From: Streptomyces sp. NBC_01216
GTDB lineage: Bacteria; Actinomycetota; Actinomycetes; Streptomycetales; Streptomycetaceae
Direction: 5' to 3'
DNA length: 64,000 nucleotides
Assembly: GCF_035994945.1 (NCBI RefSeq)
Contig: NZ_CP108677.1
Coordinates: 6,324,001-6,388,000, forward strand
The notes below the pieces were generated by a model. The model did no database searches. It saw only the letters and a list, made by a program, of their open reading frames with translations, and had not been told where the DNA came from. Shown here in pieces: positions 53,901 to 60,699 of the stretch (its first letter is position 1; every line of letters starts with the position of its first letter). The position numbers and the translations under genes were made by a program.

Positions 53901-54037
53901 ACTCGCTGCGCGAACGGGACCGCAGCGTCGGCATCGTCAGCCACGTCGCTGACCTGCGACGACGTATCCCCGCGCAGCTCGAAGTGGTCAAGGAGCGGAC
54001 GGGGTCGGTCGTGCGGCAGAAGGGGGTCGGTGCCTGA
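50960..54037 (+). CDS. sbcC: SbcC ATPase subunit
   Basis: A 1025-residue Rad50-like ATPase that with SbcD processes DNA ends and hairpins. Walker A GPTGAGKTS near residue 35; long coiled coils (about 200-500 and 560-850) rich in Ala/Glu/Arg; zinc hook CRVC near 514 at the coiled-coil apex for dimerisation; signature LSGGETFFVSLALALGLAD near 925 and Walker B DTLFIDEGFGSLD near 957. Coupled to sbcD by ATGA overlap. Its 3' end borders the decay zone. Confidence 0.94.
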   Translation: MRLHRLSVTAFGPFGTTQEIDFDALSSAGLFLLHGPTGAGKTSVLDAVCYALYGTVPGARQTPGATLRSDHAPAGTATEVTLDLTVGDRRLEITRLPAQPRPKRRGGGFTTEKAQSRLRAHDAGTGTWKALSKSHQEIGEEITQLLGMSREQFCQVVLLPQGDFARFLRADAEARGKLLGRLFDTRRFAAVEERLAELRRTAEQRVREGDERLLALAHRMAQAAGGTAVDGRPGEPGLAQAVQTLAAVARSEARERLDIAGAAVTSAESRQAAARRAHDEERDLAARQAQAAEARRRQTELEARRPGRDRRQAALDLSRKADLVAPALGLRADAEREHAAADAARRRSRGGLPPELAEAGAEELAERENRLREERGGLESARRAERREAEIARERAVLDRLAREDEDILQDAAGWLAGWEALRAGLRERVESAQDAAARAEHLAGRLAPARDRLAAARRRDELAGQVAAAEVRLTVAREERNDAHETWLDLKARRLRGIAAELAAALTPGDPCRVCGSADHPAPARTGADHVDRATEESAYAVFTAAEEARTAAERTLAATTEAWSAARAEVLTGLRADGAAPASNGGAAGPGPAARTSGGSGEPTVGTLAREVEELGRRHAEAHAHAAGTHAAREALARAEREHEERLTHRREAERSVAARTSQREALDREQAALDAELARFRGESSGVAEHAALLERRITLLAEAAETVRAVEHTARRLKEADARLADAAYRAGFDTPELASEALLETAERRDLQHWVDTWQAEHAAVADRLAEPATRAAALRPPADPASAEAAHSAAERALRDATSALAAARDRCAELSRLSRQADTEVRRLGPLRATYERVARLAGLTAGTSAENERRMRLESYVLAARLEQVAAAATARLRHMSSGRYTLVHSDARSGGRRAGLGLHVVDAWTGKERDTATLSGGETFFVSLALALGLADVVTEEAGGVRLDTLFIDEGFGSLDEQTLDEVLDVLDSLRERDRSVGIVSHVADLRRRIPAQLEVVKERTGSVVRQKGVGA

Positions 54038-54228
54038 CCTGCCGGTGCGAAGGTCGAGACCGCTTCAGGCGGCAGCGAGCAGTAAGACGAGTCCGCTCGC
54101 CCTCAGGCCAAGTCCAGAACGGCCCACACAAAGGGTGCCTGACCCTCGTGGATCGGGCGCTCTCGGCTTTGATGATCGATCTGGTAATCCAGCCGTAGCT
54201 CGTGACGATCCGTGGGACAGACTGGGGC

Positions 54229-54731
54229 ATGACTACGTACGAGACGATGCCGTTCCACCTGGAGACCGAGCGGCTGATACTGCGGCCGTGGGCCGAGTCG
54301 GACGCCGCTGAGTTCTGCGCCCTCCTCGCCGAACGCGGCAAGGGGACTCCCACGGTTGAGCATATCCGGACGTCCATCGCGGAGTTGCTCACCGCGACGG
54401 CGACTACGGGGATCGCCCTGCTGCCCATCCAGCGCCGCGACGAAGGCGACTTCATCGGCTACTGCGGGCTGATCATCGGCCGCTCCACCGTAGAGAGCCT
54501 GAAATCGCGTATGAGCTGTTCCAGCGCGCGCAGGGGCGTGGCTATGCCACCGAGGCGGCCGGCGCGGTGCTCGATGCCGCTGTCGCGACCGGGCGGAAAC
54601 GGCTCTGGTCGACCGTCGGAGCGTGGAACACACCGTCGCTCCGCGTCCTTGAGGAACTCGGGTTCGAGCGGGACCACGTCTCCACGGAAGACAACGGTGA
54701 AGTGGTCTGGCTCACACGCTCGTTGCCGTGA
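54229..54731 (+). pseudogene. frameshifted GNAT acetyltransferase
   Basis: The first frame, from the ATG at 54229, reads a RimJ-like opening (FHLETERLILRPWAESDAAE) up to GLIIGRSTVE near 54498. The rest of the domain is in the next frame: EPEIAYELFQRAQGRGYATE, AAGAVLDAAVATGRKRLWST, and RVLEELGFERDHVSTEDNGE to a TGA at 54729-54731. Restoring one base near 54500 gives a complete single-domain GNAT of about 167 residues, so this is one deletion, real or a sequencing error. QGRGYATEA is the acetyl-CoA loop. Confidence 0.72.
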
Positions 54732-54814
54732 CGCAAGAGCACGCTCCCGGGGCTTCATGCTCACATGGTCGAGTGCGCTCCGGCGGAGCGCCTGGCGTGT
54801 CGAGATCGGTTGGT

Positions 54815-55334
54815 ACTCGTATGGATCGTGATCTTCATCTCTGGGCCGCGGCTTGTCGACGGCAACGGCTGGCCTGTGATCGTGCCGGATGGCGGCGTCG
54901 CCAGTCGGACCAGCCGATCCGGTGAGCGAGGCCGTTCAGTGGCCCTCCTCGTCGTAGAGATGCTCCACGACGTACACGCGTACATCGTCTCGCTCCGCAT
55001 CGGCGCCCCAGGACGCCCTGCACAGCAGACGCCGCATGCCGTGCGGGGACTTCTCCCGCGCCCACTCCGCAATCGTCCAACAGTTCTTTCGTGGCAGGCG
55101 CGACAGTGGCCCCAGCACCGAACGCCCGGCCCGCAGCCGGGGTTCGACCGGGGCGAAGCGGCCCGCAATACGGCCCATGGCCACCTCGAACGCATCCCGC
55201 CAACGACCCGGATCTCTTCTGTGGCCCGCGGCCACCATCTCGTCGTCAGTCCACACAACTCACGATGATCAACGCTGGCCGCACCCGTATCCGCACCGGC
55301 CCCGACCAGCAAGATCACGACCTGCAGCTGGAGT
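54815..55334 (-). mobile_element. internally deleted IS701-like element, relic 1
   Basis: On the minus strand the element begins ACTCCAGCTGCAGGTCGTGATC (last base 55334) and ends with a degenerate GATCACGATCC...AGT near 54815. Inside, a frame from a GTG at 55256 reads MWTDDEM... then RIAGRFAPVEPRLRAGRSVL, PLSRLPRKNCWTIAEWAREK and RVYVVEHLYDEEGH: the N-terminus of an IS701/DDE transposase, stopping at 54936. It is joined directly to a C-terminal piece (IGWSDWRRRHPARSQASRCR). The catalytic centre is missing, so the element is inactive. Confidence 0.68.
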
Positions 55335-55755
55335 AAGAAGTGACCGCGGCATGTCGATGTCTCAATGCGCCACGTCCTGGCGTCGTGTGACCGAATCTGA
55401 TCGATACGTCGGTCAGCGCACCGCTCTTACCTTTATCGGAGTAGGCTCCCTCCGTAGTCGATAGTTTGTCGGAGTATTCCGATAACACTCCGCTGAGTGT
55501 GACGCTACGGATGAATGGTTACCGAGAACAGGGTGGGAGCTGGCGCCACCTGTCAAAGTGTCGAGTTTGCTAGTTGACCATGTATGCCGAGTATACCGAT
55601 CGTTTGTTATGCGTCGGGCAAGAGGGCACGCTCTCCGCCTGTATATGCCTTCACGGCCGTCTCTGGAAAACCAAAGATCGTGCCGATCTCGGTGGGGATC
55701 CTGCAAGGCTCCACCCGTGCGGTGAAGTTGTGACTCTCGAATAGGCGAGGCATAG
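55335..55755. other. AT-richer stretch without an intact gene
   Basis: Base composition is visibly lower in GC than the rest of the window. No gene is recognised. It contains an 11-bp inverted repeat with one mismatch: TTATCGGAGTA at 55433-55443 and TATTCCGATAA at 55475-55485. Confidence 0.5.
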
Positions 55756-56133
55756 ATGCGAAGCGATGTAACAACCCTACGTTCTTCTCTCGGCGTCACG
55801 GAGATCGCGAAGCTGTTCCAGGGAACCTTGACGGGGCGAGGAGTGCATTTCGGAGAGATCGAAGAGGACGCCTTTTCGTCGATCGATAGGAAACCGGCCT
55901 TCAGCGTCGTGGCATCATGCGACAAGAGTATGGGTAGCTGGGCGGTGTAGCTCTACGTCTACGACGATGGTGAAACGCGTTTGGCAGAGCTGTGCGCTAT
56001 GTACCACTCGGCCTTCTCTCGGGCTATGGGCGGGGCTAAGAACACCTACTCAAAGGCGGCCGGCGCAAAGAATGTCCAGAACGTTCTCGCTGCGCTCCAG
56101 AGCACGGACTCTTCGGCAACGATCGAGTCCTAG
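55756..56133 (+). pseudogene. low-GC hypothetical gene with in-frame amber codon
   Basis: An ATG at 55756 with GGCGAGG five bases upstream opens a frame (RSDVTTLRSSLGVTEIAKLF ... FSVVASCDKSMGSWAV) ending in TAG at 55948. The same frame then continues with protein-like composition, LYVYDDGETRLAELCAMYHS, AFSRAMGGAKNTYSKAAGAK and NVQNVLAALQSTDSSATIES, to TAG at 56131-56133. The whole is 125 codons plus stop with one internal amber, probably a mutated CAG. It uses codons atypical for the host, so it looks acquired and then inactivated. I do not recognise the family with confidence. Confidence 0.6.
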
Positions 56134-56286
56134 CCGACAAGCCAGTACGACACGCACCAAGATGCACTCGACCCTGGAAGGGGCCGGACGCTCTTTCACG
56201 TCGTGATCTTCGCCCGAAGTCGACCGTATCGCCCTCGACTGGAGGGCGCGTCGTCCTTCCCTGGTTTCCGCGCGGGTCCGTTCGGT

Positions 56287-56420
56287 ACCCCAGCTGCGGA
56301 TCGTGGTCTTGCCGGTGGGGCTGGTCCGAGATACAGGTGCGTCCACCGTTGATCACCGTGAGGTACGTGGACTGACGACGAGATGGCGCCGCCGGCCACA
56401 GCGTAGATCCCGCATGTCGC
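56287..56420 (+). mobile_element. IS701-like left end, relic 2
   Basis: From 56287 the sequence (CCAGCTGCGGATCGTGGTC...) aligns along about 130 bp with the left end of relic 1, including GTTGATCACCGTGAGGTACG and the transposase start region GTGGACTGACGACGAGATGG. Here the reading frame breaks after a few codons (WTDDEMAPPATA then stop). Only the 5' end of the element remains. Confidence 0.62.
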
Positions 56421-56425
56421 TGACA

Positions 56426-56458
56426 AGGGGTCCGGACCTGCCCTCGGGCCGGACCCCT
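56426..56458 (-). terminator. hairpin terminator of the GNAT gene
   Basis: A perfect 10-bp stem AGGGGTCCGG / CCGGACCCCT with a 13-nt loop lies 10 bp after the stop of the minus-strand GNAT gene. Confidence 0.7.
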
Positions 56459-56467
56459 CAGCGCGTG

Positions 56468-57385
56468 CTACTGCTCGCTGGGCTGCTGGGCCGTTTGGCT
56501 CGCCGGGTGGAAGTCGATGCGTTCACTGACGACGGGGAAGCCGGCCTTGGCGAAGTTCGCGGCCATAGGGAAGTTGCCCTGGTCCGTCGCTCCGCTGACG
56601 AAGTCCGCGCCCCTCTCGACGAGGAGGTGGGTGCACTCCGCGAGGAGGTCGTAGGCGTAGCCGCGACCGCGCTGTTCCGGGACGACTCCGATGAAGCCGA
56701 TGGTCGGGCCGGAGGGGTTGTGGGCTGGGATGTGGATGCCAGCCAGGTCCCCCTCCGGCGTGTGCGCGACCTGCCACCATTCCCGTGGCGAGGGGCACCA
56801 GTGGAAGAAGTCGAGTTCCTCCTGGGCTGCCTGGTCGAGGCCGCCCTCCTCGATGGCCCTGAGCGCGTGGGCGTCCAGGGTGACGGAGTGGATGCGGCGC
56901 AACGCGTCGAAGAACACGGTGTCGTCGGGTTCGGCGCTGAAGCGGAGGCGTCCGGGCCGCTCGGGCAGACCTCGCTCCGGGGTCCAGCGGTACAGGAAGC
57001 GTTCCACCAGGAGTTCGTACCCTGCGGCTTGTGCGGCGGCGAAGCGCGCCTCGGCGGCGGCGCGCAGGTCGGTCTCCTCCCGCCGGCCGCCGGGCAGGTT
57101 GATCTCGAGTTCGACCTGCCAGGGAGCGGAGCGCAGGAGTTCGGCCCCGGCCTCCTCCTCACCCTCGGCCATGTCGAACCAGTTGATGTTCACGGGCTCC
57201 GAGTCGTTGGGTCCGCCCCACCACGCGCCGCGTGCGACGACCTCGCCGTCGCGCAGGGCGACGCGCTTCCAGTCGGGCCGGAACTGGGTACGTCGATGGA
57301 CCTCACGGGCGCCCAGCGGGTCGGGGAGTGCGTCGAAGAGATGAGCGTCGCTCGCGGAGAGCGCGCGGATGACCACATCGGTCAT
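56468..57385 (-). CDS. GNAT-family N-acetyltransferase
   Basis: A 305-residue intact protein. The acetyl-CoA-binding core is IGFIGVVPEQRGRGYAYDLL near residue 228 with VVPEQRGRGYA as the R/Q-x-x-G-x-G/A loop, followed by LVERGADFVSGATDQGNFPM and ANFAKAGFPVVSERIDF. The N-terminal 200 residues may be a second, degenerate GNAT repeat, since two-domain members have this length. CCGGAGG is upstream of the ATG. The gene lies between two IS701-like ends in the same orientation (56287 and 57884), unlike any neighbour. Substrate unknown. Confidence 0.85.
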   Translation of the reverse strand: MTDVVIRALSASDAHLFDALPDPLGAREVHRRTQFRPDWKRVALRDGEVVARGAWWGGPNDSEPVNINWFDMAEGEEEAGAELLRSAPWQVELEINLPGGRREETDLRAAAEARFAAAQAAGYELLVERFLYRWTPERGLPERPGRLRFSAEPDDTVFFDALRRIHSVTLDAHALRAIEEGGLDQAAQEELDFFHWCPSPREWWQVAHTPEGDLAGIHIPAHNPSGPTIGFIGVVPEQRGRGYAYDLLAECTHLLVERGADFVSGATDQGNFPMAANFAKAGFPVVSERIDFHPASQTAQQPSEQ

Positions 57386-57714
57386 GGATTCCTCCGGGAT
57401 ACAGGCTGCTTGGAGCGCTCCCGGTCAGAACTCAAGAACCACGCCGGGACAGCGGAAAGAGGGAGCGCTGGAAAGGTGTGAACCGCACGGCGCTCGCCTC
57501 CTTCCACTCATCTCAGGGCGTGGAGCCACACAGTAAGTCACCTACCATGGGCCGATCCACGGATTTCCTTGCGCCCTGACCCGCGACTGATGTGGTCAAG
57601 CGTTTCCGTGGCGGTCGAGTCCGAGCGCCATGTCATGCACCGGATTCCCCGGACCACGACCCAGCGGGACTTCGCCGGCGTTCACCAGCCCAGCAGATCC
57701 ATGGACCTCCGGCC

Positions 57715-57884
57715 GAGCCAGTCCGCGAACGACACAGCTCGGCGCTCGTCGTCCGGCCCGTCCACGACGCGACCGACCGCCTCGACTGGTCCCACTGGTG
57801 ACGCCGCCACCAGGCCCGACCTCAGGCCGGCCACTATCAGCGACAAGCCGCCCGGACATGAGGATCACGATCCGCGGCTGGAGT
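57715..57884 (+). mobile_element. IS701-like right end, relic 3
   Basis: The stretch encodes a transposase C-terminus in broken frame (LVVRPVHDATDRLDWSHW, stop, then RRHQARPQAGHYQRQAA) and ends GATCACGATCCGCGGCTGGAGT at 57884. It aligns with the right end of relic 1 across about 105 bp. With 56287 as left end in the same orientation, the distance of about 1.6 kb is near that of a full IS701-type element, but the interior is a GNAT gene. The Lrp stop codon lies one base beyond the end. The preceding 57386-57714 holds nothing I can support. Confidence 0.6.
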
Positions 57885-57885
57885 G

Positions 57886-58332
57886 TCAGCGGCTGATCGG
57901 ACGCCGGGGCAGCGGCGACGAGTAGACGACGTTCGTGGTCACCGGACCGAGGGTGAGGAACCTCCCGGAGACCTCCTCCAGATGCTTCATGGACCGTGTG
58001 GCGACCTTCAGTACGAAACAGTCGTCGCCGGTCACATGGTGTGCCTCCAGCACTTCCGGGGTCGCGTCCAGCAGGTCGTGGAACGGTTTGTAGTTGCCGT
58101 TCGGATAGCGCAGCCGGATGAAGGCCAGGACCGGCAGGCCGAGCCGCTCCGGTTCGACCACGGCGGTGTACCCGGCGATGACGCCGCTCTCCTCCAGCCT
58201 GCGTACCCGGTCGGTCACGGCGGACGCGGACATGGACACGGTCCGGGCCAGTTCGGCGAAGCTGGCCCGGCCCTGGTCCTGAAGAGCCTCGATGATGCGC
58301 CAGTCGGTGGCGTCCGGTGAGTATCCGGTCAT
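57886..58332 (-). CDS. Lrp/AsnC-family regulator
   Basis: A 148-residue protein: HTH_AsnC (about 5-55, DWRIIEALQDQGRASFAELA and VSMSASAVTDRVRRLEESGV) and an RAM/AsnC ligand domain (about 65-140, PVLAFIRLRYPNGNYKPFHD). ATG at 58332 has TATTCC six bases upstream and no Shine-Dalgarno, a likely leaderless start; an upstream ATG at 58368 is less likely. It lies 57 bp after the DUF885 gene on the same strand. The IS701-like end abuts its stop codon. Confidence 0.88.
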   Translation of the reverse strand: MTGYSPDATDWRIIEALQDQGRASFAELARTVSMSASAVTDRVRRLEESGVIAGYTAVVEPERLGLPVLAFIRLRYPNGNYKPFHDLLDATPEVLEAHHVTGDDCFVLKVATRSMKHLEEVSGRFLTLGPVTTNVVYSSPLPRRPISR

Positions 58333-58389
58333 GAACGAGGAATAGCAGCCGGATCCCCGGACGATCAAGCGCCGCCCGGGGACAGGCTC

Positions 58390-60093
58390 TCAGAGGCGCG
58401 AGATCTCGTCCACCAGGTCGTCCAGCCCCAGCGGGCCCTGCGACAGCGCGGCCATGTGCCAGGCCTTGGCGTCGAACGCGTCGCCGTGGGCCGCCTGGGC
58501 GTTGGCCCGGCCCAGCAGCCACGCGCGCTCCCCCAGCTTGTAGCCGATCGCCTGCCCCGGCATCGAGAGGTAGCGGGTCAGCTCGCTCTCGACGAAGGCC
58601 GGCGGACGGCTGCTGTGCCGGGAGAAGAACTCCTGAGCCAGTTCCGGAGTCCACCGCTCGCCGGGGTGGAAGGGCGACTCCGCGGGGATCTCCAGCCCCA
58701 GGTGCATGCCGATGTCGACGATCACCCGGCAGGCCCGCATCATCTGCGCGTCCAGGTAGCCCAGACGGCGTTCGGCGTCCGGGAGGAAGCCCAGCTCGTC
58801 CATCAGCCGCTCCGCGTAGAGGGCCCAGCCCTCCGCGTTGGCGCTGACCCCGCCGATCGTCGCCTGGTAGCGGGAGAGCTGGTCGGCGACGTGCACCCAC
58901 TGGGCGATCTGGAGGTGGTGTCCAGGAACGCCCTCGTGGTACCAGGTCGACACCAGGTCGTACACGGGGAAACGGGTCTCCCCGTCGACGGGCAGCCAGG
59001 TGCGGCCCGGGCGTGAGAAGTCCTCGGACGGGCCGGTGTAGTACGGGGCGGCCGCGCCGCCCGGCGGGGCGATCCGGGACTCCACCCGGCGGACCCGCTC
59101 GGCGAGCTCGAAGTGGGTGCCGTCCAGCGCCTCGATCGCCTCGTCCATGAGGCCCTGCAGCCAGAGCCGGACCTCCTCGACCCCCTCGATGTGGGTGCCG
59201 TGGGCGTCGAGATGGGCCAGGGCCTCCCAGGGGCCGGCCCCCGGGAGGATGCGCTCCGCCTCGGTCCGCATCTCGGCGAGCAGACGGTGGTACTCCGACC
59301 AGCCGTAGGCGTACGCCTGGTCGAGGTCGAGGTCCGTGCCGTTGAAGTAGCGCGACCAGCGCTGGTACCGCTCGCGGCCCACCGTGTCGGGGGCGTCCTC
59401 GACGGCGGGGGCGTAGACGTCCCGCATCCAGTCGCGCAGCGCCGTGACCGCCTCGGTCGCGCCCCGTGCCGCCGCGGCCAGTTCTGTTCGCAGTTCGGGG
59501 GAGAGGGAGTCGGGTCCGCCGTCGGCGAAGGACTCGAACCAGCCGCGTTCCTCGCCGTCCCCGCCCGCCCATTCGGTCAGCTGGCCGACGAAGGTGGCCG
59601 TCGGCCGGGGGCCGCCCAGCAGCTTGCGTTCCAGTCCCAGTGCCAGCGAGGCGCGGTAGCCCGCCAGAGCCGTGGGCACCGCCCGCAGCCGCCGCGCGAC
59701 GGCCTCCCAGTCCTGCGCCGTCTCGGTCGCCATCACCGTGAACACCATGCGCACGCTGTGTGCGGGGGAGCGCATGTTGCTCACGGCGCAGAGACCCTCG
59801 TCGGCGTCGTGGACCGCCAGTTCGGCGGTGAGGCGTTCCCGCAGCAGACGGCCGCAGCGGCGCTCCGCGTCGCTGTCCGCGCCCGGCTGCCGCTCCGCCT
59901 CGTCGAGCAGGAGCAGGGTGCGGCGGGCGAGTTCCGCCACCGCCTCCTGTCCGGCCGGCGAGAAGTCGGGAAGGAGGCCGGCGCTCTCCGCGACTCCCAG
60001 GTAGGTACCGGTGATCGGGTCGAGGGCGATGAGTGCGTCGACGTAGGTGTCGGCGACCTGGCGAGGCAGCGGGCTGCGGGAAGTCTCTGGCAT
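58390..60093 (-). CDS. DUF885 putative zinc metallopeptidase
   Basis: A 567-residue cytoplasmic protein (no signal peptide) of the DUF885 family. The putative metal site is WYHEGVPGHHLQIAQ near residue 400 (HExxxxHH), followed by the family-typical GWALYAERLMDELGF near 435 and RACRVIVDIGMHLG near 470. These proteins share the gluzincin-like helical fold of M3/M32 peptidases, and some are carboxypeptidases; activity here is inferred only. Start taken at ATG 60093, nine bases after GAGG, rather than 60102. The stop overlaps TGAGAGCCTGTC, a fragment of the stem-loop repeat. Confidence 0.88.
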   Translation of the reverse strand: MPETSRSPLPRQVADTYVDALIALDPITGTYLGVAESAGLLPDFSPAGQEAVAELARRTLLLLDEAERQPGADSDAERRCGRLLRERLTAELAVHDADEGLCAVSNMRSPAHSVRMVFTVMATETAQDWEAVARRLRAVPTALAGYRASLALGLERKLLGGPRPTATFVGQLTEWAGGDGEERGWFESFADGGPDSLSPELRTELAAAARGATEAVTALRDWMRDVYAPAVEDAPDTVGRERYQRWSRYFNGTDLDLDQAYAYGWSEYHRLLAEMRTEAERILPGAGPWEALAHLDAHGTHIEGVEEVRLWLQGLMDEAIEALDGTHFELAERVRRVESRIAPPGGAAAPYYTGPSEDFSRPGRTWLPVDGETRFPVYDLVSTWYHEGVPGHHLQIAQWVHVADQLSRYQATIGGVSANAEGWALYAERLMDELGFLPDAERRLGYLDAQMMRACRVIVDIGMHLGLEIPAESPFHPGERWTPELAQEFFSRHSSRPPAFVESELTRYLSMPGQAIGYKLGERAWLLGRANAQAAHGDAFDAKAWHMAALSQGPLGLDDLVDEISRL

Positions 60094-60142
60094 GGAACTC
60101 ATCCTCGTGCCTCCCCGTGGTCCGCGTCACCCTCGCTCGATG

Positions 60143-60640
60143 TCAGTCGGCCGACAAGTGAGCGCCCGGGACGGGCGGCAGCAGCGGCCCGCACTCCCAC
60201 TGCTGGAAGATCAGCCGGGTCTCGACGCGGGCCACCTCGCGCTGTGACGTGAACTCGTCGAGGACGAGTCGTTGCAGGTCGGCGGGGTCGGCGACGGCGA
60301 CGTGCACCAGGTAGTCGTCGGGGCCGGTCAGATGGAACAACGCCCGGGACTCCGGCAGCGCGCGAATCCGGTCCACGAACGGACCGATCAGTTCGCGCCG
60401 GTGGGGCCTGACCTGGACGAGGAGCAGTGCTTCGAGACCCCGGCCGAGTTTGGCCGGATCCAGTCGTAGCTGGTGCCCGAGGATCACTCCCGTACGGCGC
60501 AAACGGGCCACCCGGTCCAGGCAGGTGGAGGGCGCCACGCCGACCTCGGCGGCGAGCTCGCGGTAGGTGCTCCGGGCGTCGTTCTGCAGGAGGCGCAGAA
60601 TATGCAGATCGATCGGGTCCAGTACGACAGAATCGGCCAT
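60143..60640 (-). CDS. Lrp/AsnC-family regulator, divergent from the gamma-lyase gene
   Basis: A 165-residue protein with HTH_AsnC (DLHILRLLQNDARSTYRELA, EVGVAPSTCLDRVARLRRTG; residues 11-55) and RAM domain (LEALLLVQVRPHRRELIGPF, SRALFHLTGPDDYLVHVAVA; about 70-150). It is divergent from the PLP gene by 59 bp, the classic position for an amino-acid-responsive activator or repressor of that gene, probably sensing methionine, cysteine or a branched-chain amino acid (inference). Confidence 0.9.
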   Translation of the reverse strand: MADSVVLDPIDLHILRLLQNDARSTYRELAAEVGVAPSTCLDRVARLRRTGVILGHQLRLDPAKLGRGLEALLLVQVRPHRRELIGPFVDRIRALPESRALFHLTGPDDYLVHVAVADPADLQRLVLDEFTSQREVARVETRLIFQQWECGPLLPPVPGAHLSAD

Positions 60641-60699
60641 TCGGCGAACGTAGCACGGGGTTCTCCCGCTACTTTCCGGTATCCGTTCACAGTGCCGCC

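Noticed and set aside
50801..53944. 1047-codon minus-strand ORF opposite sbcCD
   Set aside because: No family motif; SbcC is unambiguous on the plus strand, so this is a GC shadow.
49794..54037. SbcCD as a phage-defence island
   Set aside because: Both subunits are standard housekeeping repair proteins and no defence genes flank them.
57596..60130. 844-codon minus-strand ORF crossing the DUF885 and Lrp genes
   Set aside because: It is in a different frame from two clearly recognised genes and has arginine-rich noise composition.
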